Below, piece by piece: positions 1 through 13,300 of a stretch of 64,000 nucleotides of DNA. The notes below the pieces were generated by a model, which had not been told where the DNA came from, made no database searches, and was given only the letters and a program-made list of their open reading frames with translations. Source of the DNA: Kappaphycus alvarezii (taxonomy: Eukaryota; Rhodophyta; Florideophyceae; Gigartinales; Solieriaceae). The stretch covers positions 434,001-498,000 of the forward strand of contig NADL03000487.1 of assembly GCA_002205965.3 (NCBI GenBank), in the 5' to 3' direction. Made by a program: the position numbers and the translations under genes. Within the stretch, counting starts at the first letter, position 1. Every line of letters begins with the position of its first letter.

Positions 1-66
1 AACAATTGGTAGCATCAGTGAGTTCATCTGTCCGGTTATGTTTCGCCCCCTCATCTGATGTCAATC

Positions 67-480
67 ATGGATGATGACTCGGCACAGAGACTGCATAAGT
101 TCAGTGCAAAACGAGATGAAAACTTGGCGCTATGGTCAACGCGCTTTGAAGCTTTACTGTAGTCTAAGGATCTACTGTCTTGTGTGACTCAGAATTTGAT
201 TGGAGATCAGGATGAAAACGATCGTGCATCTGAAGTCAGGAACAAGCTTGCTAAATCTTGTATGCAACTAATACAGTCATTGGGGATAAGACGTTGAGGA
301 CCGTGGCAGGGGAGAAGAAACATCTTTTTAAAATGTACTCGAAGTTCATCATTACCACACACCAGTCTGCTTTCAGCCGAACTCATTATGTGATGTTTGT
401 GAAAATGATACGGCGATCTGTAAATTTTGCATTTAGATTACAAAAAAAAAGTCCCATTGTAGTGCTCAGAATTCAATAGT
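67..480 (+). pseudogene. gag-like fragment of a retrotransposon
   Basis: Reading from the ATG at 67 gives a stretch with W-S-T-R-F-E-A-L-L, broken by TAG at 160-162, and continuing S-K-D-L-L. Near 285 the sense moves to another frame with L-G-D-K-T-L-R-T-V. The pattern (short acidic start, W-x2-RFEALL, SKDLL, then SLGDKxLRTV) resembles copia-type gag proteins of the UBN2 kind, which form the particle shell. The tail after about 350 is not recognisable. No protease, integrase or LTR is visible beside it. The window begins just upstream, so a 5' part could lie outside. Identification is by pattern only. Confidence 0.4.
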
Positions 481-1879
481 GCCATGGGCCACAGAGTAGA
501 CAATCCAGCAGATTTGTGCAAAAACGGTCTAGATGTACCAACCGGTACAATGTTGTAGTGAAGATATTTGACCAACAACAGTTCAAGGCTACAGGAGTCA
601 GCATCGAATATGATATCATATACATAATTTTCTGACTGATATCGGGGACTGCCAACATTCTGTTGCCCCTAATATCTGACGGTCATCTAAATATTGCTGC
701 CCCTTACTTTGTCATACGGCACTGCAATAACACCGCAATACCAGGAGAGCTCATAGTCCAAAAGAGCTTTAAAAGAGCGTAGAAATTCCAATGAAAAGGA
801 GAAAAGACAGCATAGAGAGGTTGGCAGAAAATTGGCAGCCATTCTCGGTTATGCTACCCCAGGAAAATCGAAATTAGGATAGGAGCTGCGCCAATATCTT
901 TGGACTCGTTTTTTTCGATGACTGCGAAGTTATCGAAGGTAACCTTCGAATGTGTAGCCACTGTAGCAAATCACATTGGATGCCCGAAACGAAAGGTGAA
1001 GATTTTTTGACTAGTTTAGCTACACAACTTAGTTTGCTTGCAGGTCCTCATTGATATTTGACACCACCAAATTGCTAATTTTAACCATATTATTCAAGTT
1101 TGAATTTTTAAGTTAGTTTCAGGAGTATTACCAATGTCGTTGCAAGTCACATCTATTAAGTTTTTACTGGACCATTCTCCTCATTATTGAAACTTTTCGA
1201 AAAATATTTACATAAAAATTATGATTTTATTTTGCAGTTCCATCGACACTTTACAACCTGACTATACTCCATAGATACAAAATTTGGAGAATTGCGAGTC
1301 TTTCCAATGCAGAAAAGTTTTTACTGCAGCTACCTAACATATACCTAAAATTTTCCATGAAATACCAGTCACCGCTGCACTTTTCTGTTTTCCTTTTTTC
1401 GTCGCCAGCGGAATTTAAATATATTTATGCGCGGAATTGAAGGCGGAATTTAGCAATAGAACCGTAATTTATGTTCAAATTATCATTTTATGTGAGCGAA
1501 GGAATCGTTCACTGGTACCAAGCCGAAGAAACATAACCAGCTCAAAACTTCTACGCTGAAGATTCTCTTAAATAATACGTGCCGACCTTCAACAAACGTG
1601 TGCGTGGAGGCTTAACACGCTCAATTGTCGAATCAACATGAAAATAAAGACTAGGATGTTTCTAGATGGCTTTATTCATATTCGAAATCAGATTGATCCG
1701 TCGCACATCATTCGGAAAAATCAGTACTGCAAACGAACGATTTGGGAGCAATGGTGAGGTACTTGGACCTATCAATGAAACCTTGTCCTGAAAAGCTGCT
1801 AAGTTATTCTCTACTTTGGTAAGAAGTTTTCTGCTGCTGTGTAACTCGATATTTATCGCACTTCGAATGCTTTATGAAC
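481..1879. other. no recognisable gene
   Basis: AT-rich sequence with stops in all frames. One ~50-codon open stretch near 890-1050 (+) contains C-S-H-C-S-K-S-H-W, which could be a remnant of a zinc-binding site, but nothing around it supports a family. Confidence 0.5.
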
Positions 1880-2140
1880 ATGATTTTGCTCCGTCACCAC
1901 GAACTCATGCGTGACTTTTCAATCGAGCGAATGGATGCCGCTAGAATGCAATCAGTTTCGCCAGAAGAAATATTAGGTTTATTTGTAACTCTCATACTAA
2001 TGAAAATTTTAGATACTCAAGCTGTAGTGACTTTTGGAGTAAGACTGGATTAAAATTCATTCAAAACCCAAGTTTTGGAGAGATCATGTCGCGCAAAATG
2101 TTTGGGCTGGTTATACCGAATATTTGCTCCTTTCACACTT
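1880..2140 (+). pseudogene. piggyBac-like transposase relic (N-terminal DDE_Tnp_1_7 region)
   Basis: Two adjoining frames carry the order seen in the early part of piggyBac-type transposases: F-S-I-E-R-M-D, then S-P-E-E-I-L-G-L-F-V-T-L-I-L-M, and after a frame change F-W-S-K-T-G, N-P-S-F, M-S-R-K-M-F. In the family this corresponds to the '(t/s)xEEixxFxGlxLxMGi ... YWs ... MsRdRF' block ahead of the first catalytic Asp. The catalytic core downstream could not be followed, so this is a short dead fragment. It was found by eye; a profile search with DDE_Tnp_1_7 would decide. Confidence 0.45.
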
Positions 2141-4579
2141 TTCAATTGGAAGAAATACTATTAGATGACACGATATGATCTTTGATAAGTTTATTTTTGA
2201 ATTCCATCAACAACTACAACATTTTAGATTGTAGAGCCTGCAAAAGCTATTTAGTTGTTGAATGGATTGATAATTCTTCAAATGAACCTCACAAGGGTTC
2301 AGAAAAGGGTTGATTAATTATGAGCAGCTCGCACTGGATTAAAAGTTATTATAGAAGATAGGCTCTAAATGTATCAAACCACAAAGTACCAAGGAATCCT
2401 GTAACAATAATCAATGATATTAAAATGATTTAGCATCGGCATAGATTAATTGCTAAAATTGGCGAGAGTAAATAAATGAAATGTCGACTGGTGAGAGAAG
2501 GGACGTGAAGTGGAGCAGGAGAGTTTTCTTAAATTGTTACATCCCATTGGCTTGGTTAACAAAGATATTTTTATGTGCTTTGCACTGATTTCTATACACA
2601 GTGCACAAATTGGACTGGTGTCTGATAAAAATATTAAGACCTAGGTAATGGTTACTAACGGGACATTTTGTGCAGGACAGGTATTTTAGGAGATGCTTAG
2701 GCATAATCAAAACACGTTGGCAATACAATACGCCATCTCCTCAAATCTGCGTGGATGAAAACATCAGCGAGAGGAACAGTCTTGTGGTACATTTGTTCAG
2801 GAAAGGATTATCTCATTAAAATACGCAATGAAAGGAAGCTCTAAAATGTCCTAGAGTGTTTGAAAACATGAAAAGTCTAGAACAATGGTAAAATCAGAGC
2901 TTTTGATGTGAAATTAGTGTACCTTTCGGCATGAACTCTCAAATTTTTGCCATTCTCATATATCTCTTGTGAGCCATCATGTCCAAATGTGTTTGAGGAC
3001 AGATTGTTTCGTAGGTGGGTATTCATTTTTTTCATCGGTGTAGACGGCTGATGAGATATGGAATAGGATATTTCAGTGTGTTAAGAAAATGTGATCAGCG
3101 AACTTCAGTGCTATTCCTGTCCTCAAAAGTGTTTATTGACCGCAATAATCAAACATAAATGGTCCTAAATAATCCGGAAACGTGTAATAGTTTAAATGTA
3201 ACTTTGAAAAATGATAGACATTGGATATATTTCAATGTCAGTTGCTATGGGACAATAAAAGGAACCTTTTTTGCAGTAAAAGACAGAGAGAAGTCGAAAG
3301 CGAGTAAAATGATGTTGAGGTCGCAATTGCGGATCTAGATGATCAGGAAATGTTCCCGACAAGTTTTTGAAAGTTTATCGTCCAACCAGATGTAGGCGAG
3401 ATAGCCCTGGAATGTAGAAGAAGTCAAAAGTGAATGACTGTTTGCTTTTGTTAAATTACTCCCTTCTGTAAATCATAAGTGCTGTTTCATGGTTACCTCA
3501 TTAAGTTTCCTGCGGGCAAAGACTCTAATTTTCAAAATCTAACTATTATGAAATTCTTGGTAAGGAAATTATTGAAAAACGGTTTGATTTGTTATCCAGT
3601 AGAGCTTCTAATTACATGGTAAAAGAGGATGGTTAAATCACATTGGATCCAATCTCATGGACTGAAAACCGCCTTGCTGATGCAAAAAAAGAATAGATAG
3701 CGTGATAACTATGAATACACCAAAAAATCTTTCCAGTGTCGTTTTAGAACATTTAGAGTCAACGTTCTATAGGTATTTTGTTCTATTTGCCACAAAACGG
3801 ACCTGGCGATGTTTACTTCTCTCAAAAATGTACAAAAATATGCAGATTCATGTATCATATGCGAAGAATTTGGCATAAGAACACTTAATAGTATCTCAAG
3901 ATTGTATAAGCTGGTGTCAACTTCTATTGTAAAAGAAAAAGTAGAACTATTGGTTATGTTAGCATAGCCCCCTATTTATTGACATGAATCGCTCCCTCCT
4001 CATTATTAATGCTTTATCCGAATCAAGACTCTTTTTCCTTTATTTCATGTACTCAAAAATCTTTTTATGGTATTTTATATGATCTTTCTGATGTTCAAAA
4101 AACCCTTTGACGGTTTTCTGCGTCAGCAGACATTTTTAACCAGTTGAGTCCCCACTGTAACTTTTGGCCACCTGACAGAAACTCGGAGAGAATATAATTC
4201 TCAATACCTTGTTCAGAAACATAAGACTAGCTCCATATGTCACATTTACAGTGATTGATGCGAGCTGCGGACCTGGACCTGGAGTATTTAAATTTGGATG
4301 TCATTGAAACCATGGCTGTCAGATGATCCCTGCATTGCTATCCTCTAGTAAAGACCTATTTACTTCAGTTAAAGGATGTTTTGATTTTCACTTTTAACGC
4401 CGCATGTTAGGTGCATTGAATACCAGTTACTTTTTGGTTAGGTAGATACGTCCCATTGTTATTTATGTTGTTCATTGACCATAGTTGAACGCAATTCAGA
4501 AGAACTCTAAATTCTCATACCATTCGCATACACCAATCCCTTTTAACCCAAAACTTCTTCTCCTTGGCCTAAATTATTA
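2141..4579. other. no recognisable gene
   Basis: AT-rich, with only short open stretches. It may contain the worn remainder of the piggyBac-like element that starts near 1.9 kb, but I could not follow the catalytic motifs. A 63-codon minus-strand frame at 2537-2728 has no recognisable features. Confidence 0.4.
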
Positions 4580-4798
4580 TTATATTGATAGAGATTGATT
4601 GAAGTATGTTCCAGGTTCTAGCTGCAGATAAGGTATCATTTTAAGTCCTTGTCTAAGAAATAAATCATCTGAGGGTATAAATCTACCAAAACGTCGCTTA
4701 GCATATATTGTTAGGTCGGCGGAGCTTTTCTCATAATCTTTGTTCTTAGATGTATCTTTACAGGTATAATCACTAAACAAAAATTCATCAACATCCAT
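4580..4798 (-). CDS. unrecognised 72-residue ORF
   Basis: ATG at 4798 (minus strand), ending TAA. The start is acidic (M-D-V-D-E-F-L-F), followed by a basic, hydrophilic middle (A-K-R-R-F-G-R-F-I-P-S-D-D) and ending L-E-P-G-T-Y-F-N. There is no signal peptide or membrane segment. The residue mix looks more like protein than the AT-rich translations around it, so it may be a fragment of a mobile-element protein. I do not recognise a family and assign no function. Confidence 0.25.
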   Translation of the reverse strand: MDVDEFLFSDYTCKDTSKNKDYEKSSADLTIYAKRRFGRFIPSDDLFLRQGLKMIPYLQLEPGTYFNQSLSI

Positions 4799-7292
4799 AT
4801 TTAGAATTGAATCCGTTCAGTACTGTAACGAAAACGACAAAATATTTTACTCAATTCCCTTTTTGGGGATTGAAATACTTGATGGTTTACTGGAAACAAA
4901 TCTAGATTCTTTGATGATTTTAACAATCAGAAAGATGCAAAGAAAATATTCGTGTAGAAAGGGGCGAAAAAGGATCGAATTCAAATAGGAAGAGAAATGT
5001 TAATGCAGATATGATATTGATCCTCCACAGAACTCACGAATTCTCTCGGAATTCAGTAAGGATCTTTCCATAAATATTTCCCGACAATGGAATGTTTATA
5101 CTAGGACAGTGAAACAGTCAAAACCAATTCAGAGCAACGTAGAGATGTTGAAATCAAGATGTGGATATTCTGCAAAAAATAAATAAGTTCCGCGCAGAAA
5201 ATTCTAGCAAAAACTAAAAGATTAGGAAAACTATCAGCAAAAAACTTTTGAACAGTATTTTTCTTTCCGAATGTGTATTACATTTACTCAAAGTTTCCCT
5301 ATTTTTTTGACTCAGGAACTGGAGGCAGACATTAGTGTCTCTAGAATTCATTTTAACATTTTTTTGATAACGCAAAAGGAAAATACAGAAGGAGCACTAA
5401 ATAAGACTCAAAACGAAACATAATGGTAGTTATTTCCCAAGAAAATGTAACTAAAACAAAAAAATCTCCTAAGTTCAAATATCTTCATAAAGTCAAGGAT
5501 TAAGATTAAATTTTATACTCTGAACGATTCTTCCCGATAACAGGTAAATATGGGACGCATATTTATGGCCAGTAAATTTATTTATTAAGTAGATTGCTAC
5601 AAAGTAGTTTATGTCCCAAGTTTTCATTTCCTAGACTTTTATGTTTCTATTCTTACATAAATTTTGTTTAGAAAATATAACGGGTCAAACATTTTGATTT
5701 TCAAGAATATTAAAACACGATAAAATTCGAAATTGATAGCCCTCCACATCAATTTTACCGCATTTTGCAATAGCTAGGACTCTTTTCTAAGCAGTGCTTG
5801 AAATAATCTTTCGTGGTCCAATGATTATTTTTAGATAATAGTTTTATACCAAGAATCTAATTCCGGTATTCTTATATTGAAAGTCATTTATATTCTCGAT
5901 GAAACAATTTTTCGACAATAAACTCTGATTTCGAGATATTCAATTCATATTATTTCAATAGAAAATTCCGATAAAATATTCTTCGTTGTGAAAACAGAAA
6001 CATTCTGAATATTTTAAGGCTCTATTTCAGAGATAAAGCCCTTGATTTGGAAAATTTAGTACCTATGAAGTGCTCATTCTATTCTGCGCTCATGTGACGT
6101 CAGCTGGGGTTCGCTGGAAGTAATTCAAATCAGATTATAAAATGCAAAAACTGCCTATTTGGTAACGTAGTAACTAATCGTTTCGCCCTTTAACGTGTAA
6201 ATACTTCAAGACATTTTATCTTTCGGATTAGAAAAAACATTTTACTCACGAGTGCAGGAATAGTAATAAGAACTGGAAAGGAAACATTCTAGGTGGTTTC
6301 AATTCTTTAATAGTGAAAAAAGCCTTAAAACACTGTGATTATGTTTTTTATACATTGTCGATCCAAAATTATGGTCTAAAATCAAGTTTATAAGACTCTT
6401 AACCTTCGAACTGTCAGCAGTTGTATGAAAACTATTAATACTTTTCCACATATTTAAAAAGCTTTTCTCATCATACTATTCAAAATCAAGTTCTGCCTGT
6501 TCATATTTAGCCACGATTAGAAAAGCCACAGGAATATAGCCAAGGACTTTCTCTGAACCAGTTTTGGCTAAAGTCATGGAATATTTGAAGATATGAGGAT
6601 GTGTAAAGACATTTCGCTTTGCTATTGAATGTTTTCAATAGACTTTATTTCTATTAGGGATATCTTTCGCGAGAAGAGTGGGAAATTATGGCAATAAAAA
6701 TGTCTTTTGAAGCCCGAATATCGCCTGTCAAAACAGTCTAAAATCAAATTCTGTAACACGCTAAAACTTTGAAGAATTCAGTAGAATGTTAGTAAGAGGC
6801 CCCTCAACAGACAGACAACCACTGGGGATAAAACAACCGCTAGCATCGCTGCAGAAAAATGCCTAAAACCTTTCAAAATATCTCAATCGCGCAAATGACC
6901 ACGACCTGGCATGATCTGTAACGTAAAATATTTCTCATGGAGAGATTTCTGCGCTGAATCAATTTTAGGATGTTTCGAATCTTATCTTAAGGAACTTGAA
7001 TTCTCTTACTTGAAAATATAAGAGATAAAATTTTCAATTTCTCTTCTTCTGATTTATAGTGCTCTGAAATACCCTGAAATACACAATACTAAGCAATATA
7101 TTGTACCAAACTTTTACTATTGCAGAACAGTGGGATGTCACTGTCCTTACAGCTGAATTTGACAATTTGAGACTTCATTCGGTATTAATAATCTTCTGAT
7201 TAACCCTTTTAAAGTGATGTCACAAACAAACATCGTCGAGATACGTTAATTCCGAAAACCTTGAAGAAAAAGTTTATTAAAAAAGAAAGAAT
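4799..7292. other. no recognisable gene
   Basis: Strongly AT-rich with dense stops in all six frames; no open stretch with coding character was seen. Confidence 0.5.
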
Positions 7293-8067
7293 CTACTTAT
7301 CGAAACAAATTCTTTTGCCAGCTTCAGTAGAAAACTGCACTAGATTTGTAACTACAAGTAAACGTGTTAAATTCAAATCAAGGTTGTGAAGAAATCTAGA
7401 AAGCAAACCATTGAACTGTTTCAGTCGCTTATTCTTGGCTTCCTGCGTTGCCCTTATGAATCTGCAGTTCACTGTACAATCAGATAGTTGGAAATGAGAG
7501 CATTTGGGATCAGGATACCCTTGATCCGAAACGACCATTTCATCACGGAGCGAATGTCGCTTCAAATCCATTCTGAAGATACACAGATCAGTGAACTTGC
7601 AACGGAGGAACGGCCTATACGCCCATACTATAATTCCACCTCTTAATGCTGATTCCGACCCCGTACTGGGCGCCCCTGAATTTGTGGCCGTACCTCATAT
7701 GGTTGAATGGGGACGGATGGATGATAACAAAATCAGTCCTATTGACCGAAAGTTTAGATGGAGAGTTACTGCGTCCTCAATCTTTTTCTCAAAACAGGCC
7801 GTTGCAGATTCAGTAACTCGTGATAAAGTAGACCACCTTAGAACAGTAAAACCAACATACCACTTGTAAAGATGAAAGTCGACGGACAATTCGCCAACAG
7901 CAAACTCGAATTGTTTTTTCGGCCCCATTGCCGAATGCCACATTCAAACACTCGTTATTATAGTTTTTCAGAGTGAAAAGGGCCCATAGCATATGTCTTA
8001 TCTCATTTTGACATGTTATAAAAGGAATAAAAACATTATAAGCCCTTCCTGAGATGTCAGTGCTCAC
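7293..8067 (-). pseudogene. DDE_Tnp_4 transposase relic (PIF/Harbinger- or IS5-like)
   Basis: Read on the minus strand, three frames join in the order of a DDE_Tnp_4 transposase. 8067-7810 gives H-M-L-W-A-L-F-T-L-K-N-Y and E-K-T-I-R-x-C-C-W-R-I-V, the helical segment before the first Asp. 7943-7695 continues it. 7571-7293 gives S-D-Q-G-Y-P-D-P-K-C (second Asp, 'aDxGYp') and then I-R-A-T-Q-E-A-K-N-K-R-L-K-Q-F, the 'iRaRxExxNxRlKxF' segment with the catalytic Glu, ending F-S-T-E-A-G-K. In the family this enzyme cuts and pastes the element. At least two frameshifts make it inactive as written. No terminal inverted repeats or companion Myb-like gene were found. Confidence 0.65.
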
Positions 8068-9021
8068 TCCGAATCACCCGAGAAAACGACGACGTTCCCT
8101 ATCCGGTGCTGTCCTCTCTTCTTCTCCTTGAAACGTTGAAGACATTAATAATATAACCATATGTATTACAAGTAAACTTTTCATTTCTAAACAGAGCCAA
8201 CCGAGGTAGGCCAGCCTACACGCAGAGAAAAGCAATGGCACAATCATTCTCTTGCTTGTCATTAAAAGTACGAAAAACTTTCAAAAGAAATCACATTTTA
8301 ATTCCTGTTTAACTTTAGAGGTAGTTAGAATGATCGCCAAATGTTCTCCTGACATTCAATACTATGGCATCGAATAATCATTATGCACATCAGATAACTA
8401 GGAAGAAAAGCATGAAACAAGTGAGCACAAATAAATTCACGTGGAGCTCTACAGGTTACAAGGAAATTTTTAGAAACACTTTTCTTTAAGACAAATAGAC
8501 GTTCAAAACAGCGAAGATTTGATTTCACATCGAGAATGTCGGTTTTTGAATCGATCAGTTTATGAATTTACTGTATTTTACCCTAATTTTTCGGTCCAGA
8601 CTGTAATGGATGTCATACTGAACTAGTAAAGTTCCCAAGGAAAAGTTTTGTAATCCAAACAGGAGGAGCAGGATGCGATTTTTTAGTTTTTTGTTCACTA
8701 CAAATAATGACAGCTGATGTGGCAAAACGTAAAGAAAATGAAATATGAGCATTGAAATGCACTTTTTATTGTCCATATATTTGAGAAATTTATTGCATCA
8801 CCTCTCCTACCGCTACCCGCTTAGTTAAGTCTGCATAGTCTTTTAACATTACTTAAGACCTCAGGAAAGAAATTGATCAATAAATCTGAATATGTATCAT
8901 ATCTGTGCTGCTTATTTGAAAAAAATATCAGGCATTGAAAAGCCGAAAAAAGTTTATGGACTTTCCATATTGTTTCAAGAGCACAACCTAAATACATTCA
9001 GAAAATACTACAAACACATGA
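8068..9021. other. no recognisable gene
   Basis: Short frames of 60-75 codons exist on both strands (for example 8325-8528 and 8555-8776, minus), but none shows a family motif. It could hold the 5' end of the DDE_Tnp_4 element. Confidence 0.4.
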
Positions 9022-9675
9022 AACAAGATTATATGCACTTTCTGCCGAAATTGTTCAAGTTCATTGCACTTTTTTTTGTCTGTATATGGTTTCGGGATAA
9101 TACTAAAGCCTGAAAAATTTATAGCCGAATGTAAGGAAGATATAAATAACAAATTGATGCAACACTGCGTAGTTCCAGTGGATGGGGCAGCTGGTAATAA
9201 GCGGTGATCTGAGGATCTCGTCAGAAAGGAGAGTGATTCTGAGTACAGCAAAGAAGTTCTTACCGACAGTGAGACAACTGTTATCAACCAACTAAATTTT
9301 ATCTCATCTTGGATGGAACCAGAGAAAATCACCAAAAAAATATCGCTTTCAATTGTTCTACCCTCCGCAGATGGTCCTGGGAGCTTTAAATATCGGTTAG
9401 TGCCAAATCGTCGGACTCCATTTGAGGTCAGTATTGCAAAGCCGAAGCTTTCATTATTTCCGAAAGTACCACACCCCAAGTGATTGCAGTCGTGTGGGAG
9501 TGACAAAAACACCCATTATCACACCAAATTGTTGGCTTTTGAAGCAGCCTTGAAAAAGCTTCGGACAAAAACGGATGGAAGTTTTACGTCTGTATGGAAG
9601 TTTCCCCTCCTGTTTAGCGTCAAGAAACACATTCATAGCAAATGTAATATAACGTGGAGGGAAGATGCAACTTAA
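9022..9675 (+). pseudogene. unnamed mobile-element-like ORF with two in-frame TGA codons
   Basis: One frame stays open for ~218 codons from 9022 to the TAA ending at 9675, except for TGA at 9205-9207 and 9481-9483. Visible segments: S-W-M-E-P-E-K-I-T-K-K-I-S-L-S, L-P-S-A-D-G-P-G, R-R-T-P-F-E-V-S-I, and after the second TGA H-Y-H-T-K-L-L-A-F-E-A-A-L-K-K-L-R and H-I-H-S-K-C-N-I-T-W. The second TGA follows H-P-K and precedes L-Q-S, where Trp would fit, so it looks like TGG to TGA. The arrangement reminds me of an accessory protein repeated in TE-rich protist genomes, but I cannot name the family. Function unknown. Confidence 0.4.
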
Positions 9676-9942
9676 TTTCTCTACGTTTAGTCAAAAGAAT
9701 TCGTAAGTATGCATGGCTTGCATAATGAATATCAGGCGTTTGAGATAGAAGGGTAAAAAGATATATTATTTTGTGGAATAGATTCGCATTCTTCCGCATT
9801 CTTACGAAGTAGAACCAATAACTATTTCCGTAAAAAGTACAAAGCCTCGCGAGGTGCTTTTTAAAGACATAATTGATCGATTATTAGCCTGAGGACTTGA
9901 TGCAACACAAAAACCCAAACAACTGAGATTATATTTGATGTA

Positions 9943-10330
9943 TTGGACATAAAAATGGATGAAAATGTGCAACTTCGTACATTAGGAAATAATTATATTG
10001 ACATAATACCAAATTTTATTCAATGCTATCACTATAGGGGCACTTTATTACCAAAAACTAAGAACCAATTCGGAGACACATCAGAAACTCCAAGTCACCA
10101 AAGGTTATTTTATGTCCCTTTATCAAATAGTTTCAACCGATTTTCTGACTGCAGCGATGTTAAAACTTATTGTACTTGTGAAGAAGCAGTATTCAGTCAT
10201 ATTTATATTAAGGCAGTCCCTAATGCTAGCGATGGGCGATTTCACCAGCAGACGAAACGTCATTTCATTCTCTCCGAATGGTCCACAAGAACTAGCTTTT
10301 TCAATTTCGGAAACATCTGCTAACTTGTAA
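9943..10330 (+). CDS. unrecognised 126-residue ORF, overlapped by a second frame
   Basis: The track frame from 9943 runs 126 codons to 10323; the first true ATG in it is at or near its start. It contains N-N-Y-I-D-I-I-P-N-F and a Cys pair in T-Y-C-T-C-E-E. A second frame (10112-10330) runs in parallel with N-G-P-Q-E-L-A-F-S-I near its end, so a frame change inside one original gene is possible. No family recognised; probably a mobile-element remnant. Confidence 0.25.
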
Positions 10331-13300
10331 AGACATTGTTTCTCTTAAAATAATTTTCCATTTTAGTTAAAACTCAGCATCTATCGGCCCATGAACCTCC
10401 GTTTTTTTAGTAAAGCCCTAATTATGATAATTTAAACTCTTCCAACCACTAGAAACGATTAATTGCTTTTCTTTGCTCCTTCGTACAAATATTGCCGATT
10501 AAAAGCCCTCAAGCTCATCAAAAAATATATTTACATATTTTACAATGGTGAAAATGCATCATGATTTTTGGATGCCCATGAATTTTTTCTATTAGCTTCA
10601 AACAGATAATTTGTTATTCTAACTTTCAATAGAGAACAAGCTAGGCCCTTTGGTTGTTTTAATATCCTTGGAACCGCAAGACTGGTCACCACAATTCCTT
10701 CCTTTTCTATTTTGGCTCTTTACTGATATTCTTAAGCAAATGAAGAGTAGAATATGATACCTATAAAACTAGCTGAGTATTTTTAGTTATTGCTCTATGT
10801 CGGGAGTTTGGTCAGTTTCATATTAATTTTTGATATTTGTAAAATTTGGCATACAATAACAACTGTTTACGTAACACCTCTTAAAATTACCTCATAAATA
10901 TTCCTAAACGAATCTAATACTGATAATGATCTTGTCTTATGGGCTTTACGATAAACTTTGACCGTAATTGCAATCAATAAAGGATATCTTGCGGATCCTG
11001 TGACAAACTGCAGTGCATCCAGAGGCTAGTCGATCTTTCTGCTGTATTATTCACCTGATCATTGGTTTTTGTCACTCTCATGTATATTTTAGGTCCTCTC
11101 TTTGTTTTTGACGATTTATATCAAGGAAATATTAGATGGGAAATTTCATTTTTTGTTTCAAATCGAATGATTCCAGACATGAAATATTTTCTTCCAAATA
11201 TTCTTCCGTTAGCTAATATACTTGGTATTATTAGTGAAACTTTTGATTCAACAGGGGCAAAAATCCATACGTTATCTTCTGCAACATAAAGACGTTCAGA
11301 GCAGTCAAATGTTACCATTTTGTACTCGGGTGAACATTATAACAAATATATGAAGTATTCTATTCAGCGGATAAGGACAGAAGGCACAAGCATTTTCATT
11401 TTTTCCAAAAATTACTTCCTTCTATATCTGAGGATGAGTTAAAACCTTTTAATTTCTCAATATGTATATAATGGTACATCTATATATCATTTTGCCCACA
11501 TTTGGTCTACTGCTGCTTCCAACCTAAACTTGTATGCCTCTCTTTTTATTTCTTTACTACTTCAAATCTCTTTTGGGCTTTTATCTCTCTTCTGATGTTT
11601 ATCTCTTGCCGTACGTATTTTTTTTATTGATTTAAAACAAATTGCTGGCCATCAATGGATTCTTAAGAAAATACCGAAATTTTCAGAACAAGAAACTGAA
11701 TAGACCATTTTTCAAAAAATACTTTAAGAGTATTAATGTACTTCCAATATTCTCAATACAGATTCACATTCCAGACTAAAATCAAGTCGACTCTACAGAA
11801 TATGACATGTCCTCAATTCATTTCTGAATCTATTTGATAGTTGATGGAAAACTTCGTTTCCTGTATATCATAAAATCTACTCGAATAATACCATAACTTC
11901 TTGACGAACTTTTTCCATTTTAATTTATGATTCATTGTCTTTTTATCCTAAATTTTCCCAAATTTACTCTCCCTTTGTATAATTTTGTTCCTTTCTATGA
12001 GTATTTATTTTCTGGTCGAGTTCCTCCCAATTCACGCTTCTCAATAACTTTTAGGCCACTGATCAAAGTCCCTTAAGATGATTCATAGTCCTTTCTTTAT
12101 CCTAAAGGTAGTGTTTTACTGCTTCCCCGAACTGTCTTTTCCCATCATCGGTCTTCTCCTACTGCTGCTGCAAAAAATCGGTACCGATTTCGCAGCATAC
12201 CACATGAAAAGGAATTTTACTTTTCATCAACGGACTTGAATGTCTCTAATGGTCCGGGATTGGAGACAATTGTAAAATATATCTAAATTATTTACACCTT
12301 AGCTACGGTACATCTCCAAAGACTGCGATATCTAGCTTTTTTACGATCAATAGTTTCATATTCAGAGTGAAATGTGATTCACACATTCACTTACGTCGCC
12401 TAACTCAGTTACATGATATATTTAGTAATATTTACAGGTAAAACTAGAAATATCATTTCCATATTGTCCAGAACTGTCCAGATCCATATCTGAGCAGCCA
12501 TTTCACTTGGATTTGTTTTGAGGCGATTTATTTTATTTCGTCTCGAAATTTTTTCACGTGAAACGGCTAAAGAGGGTCTATCTAATTCTTTCAGATACTG
12601 GGAAAATATCCCAACTAATCGAATTGGAAATGCTGCCGCAATCAAACAATACATCTTTATATTGAAGCTTCACAAAGAATAGTGTATACCTTATTAATCA
12701 ATTCATTTCCACCGAAAAAAAATTCATAAAAGTACCTCAAAAACTAGAAGGAATAAATATTTCAAAGTATAAGAAAATTATGTCGAACAACGTAATTTTT
12801 ATCACCAGGGGTCAGTTATAAGATGCCCAAAACAAATTTCATAATACTAAGTTCTCAAATGTGATACAGCGCCAGAAATACGGGGCTAATTATGCAAACT
12901 ATTGGAAAGCACTCGAGAAGAAAAATGTTCCAGAAGGGGGTCAAATTGGTAAAATTTTAAGTCTTTTTGCTACAAAATGGTAATTTGGAGTTAATAAAAT
13001 TCATATTACAGCCTTCATGTAGTGAATAATCGCACATGTTTACTCAACGATGATGTGAGGAGCAGTTATTTTGATGAAAACACTTAGCGCAGAATGTATA
13101 GATTAAAATGCACATAAACTGACTCTGCTTGTAAAATGAAAACCAGGAAGTGTCCACAAGACGGTAACTTCACTGCTACCGTTTGAGCACTATGAATTTT
13201 GGATAGTATAAATTTTGAATAAATAGATTAACAAGTTGAATGAAAGAGCAAGCCTCCCTTGTAGAAAACATTGCACTTTATGAGCTACTGTGGACAGATT

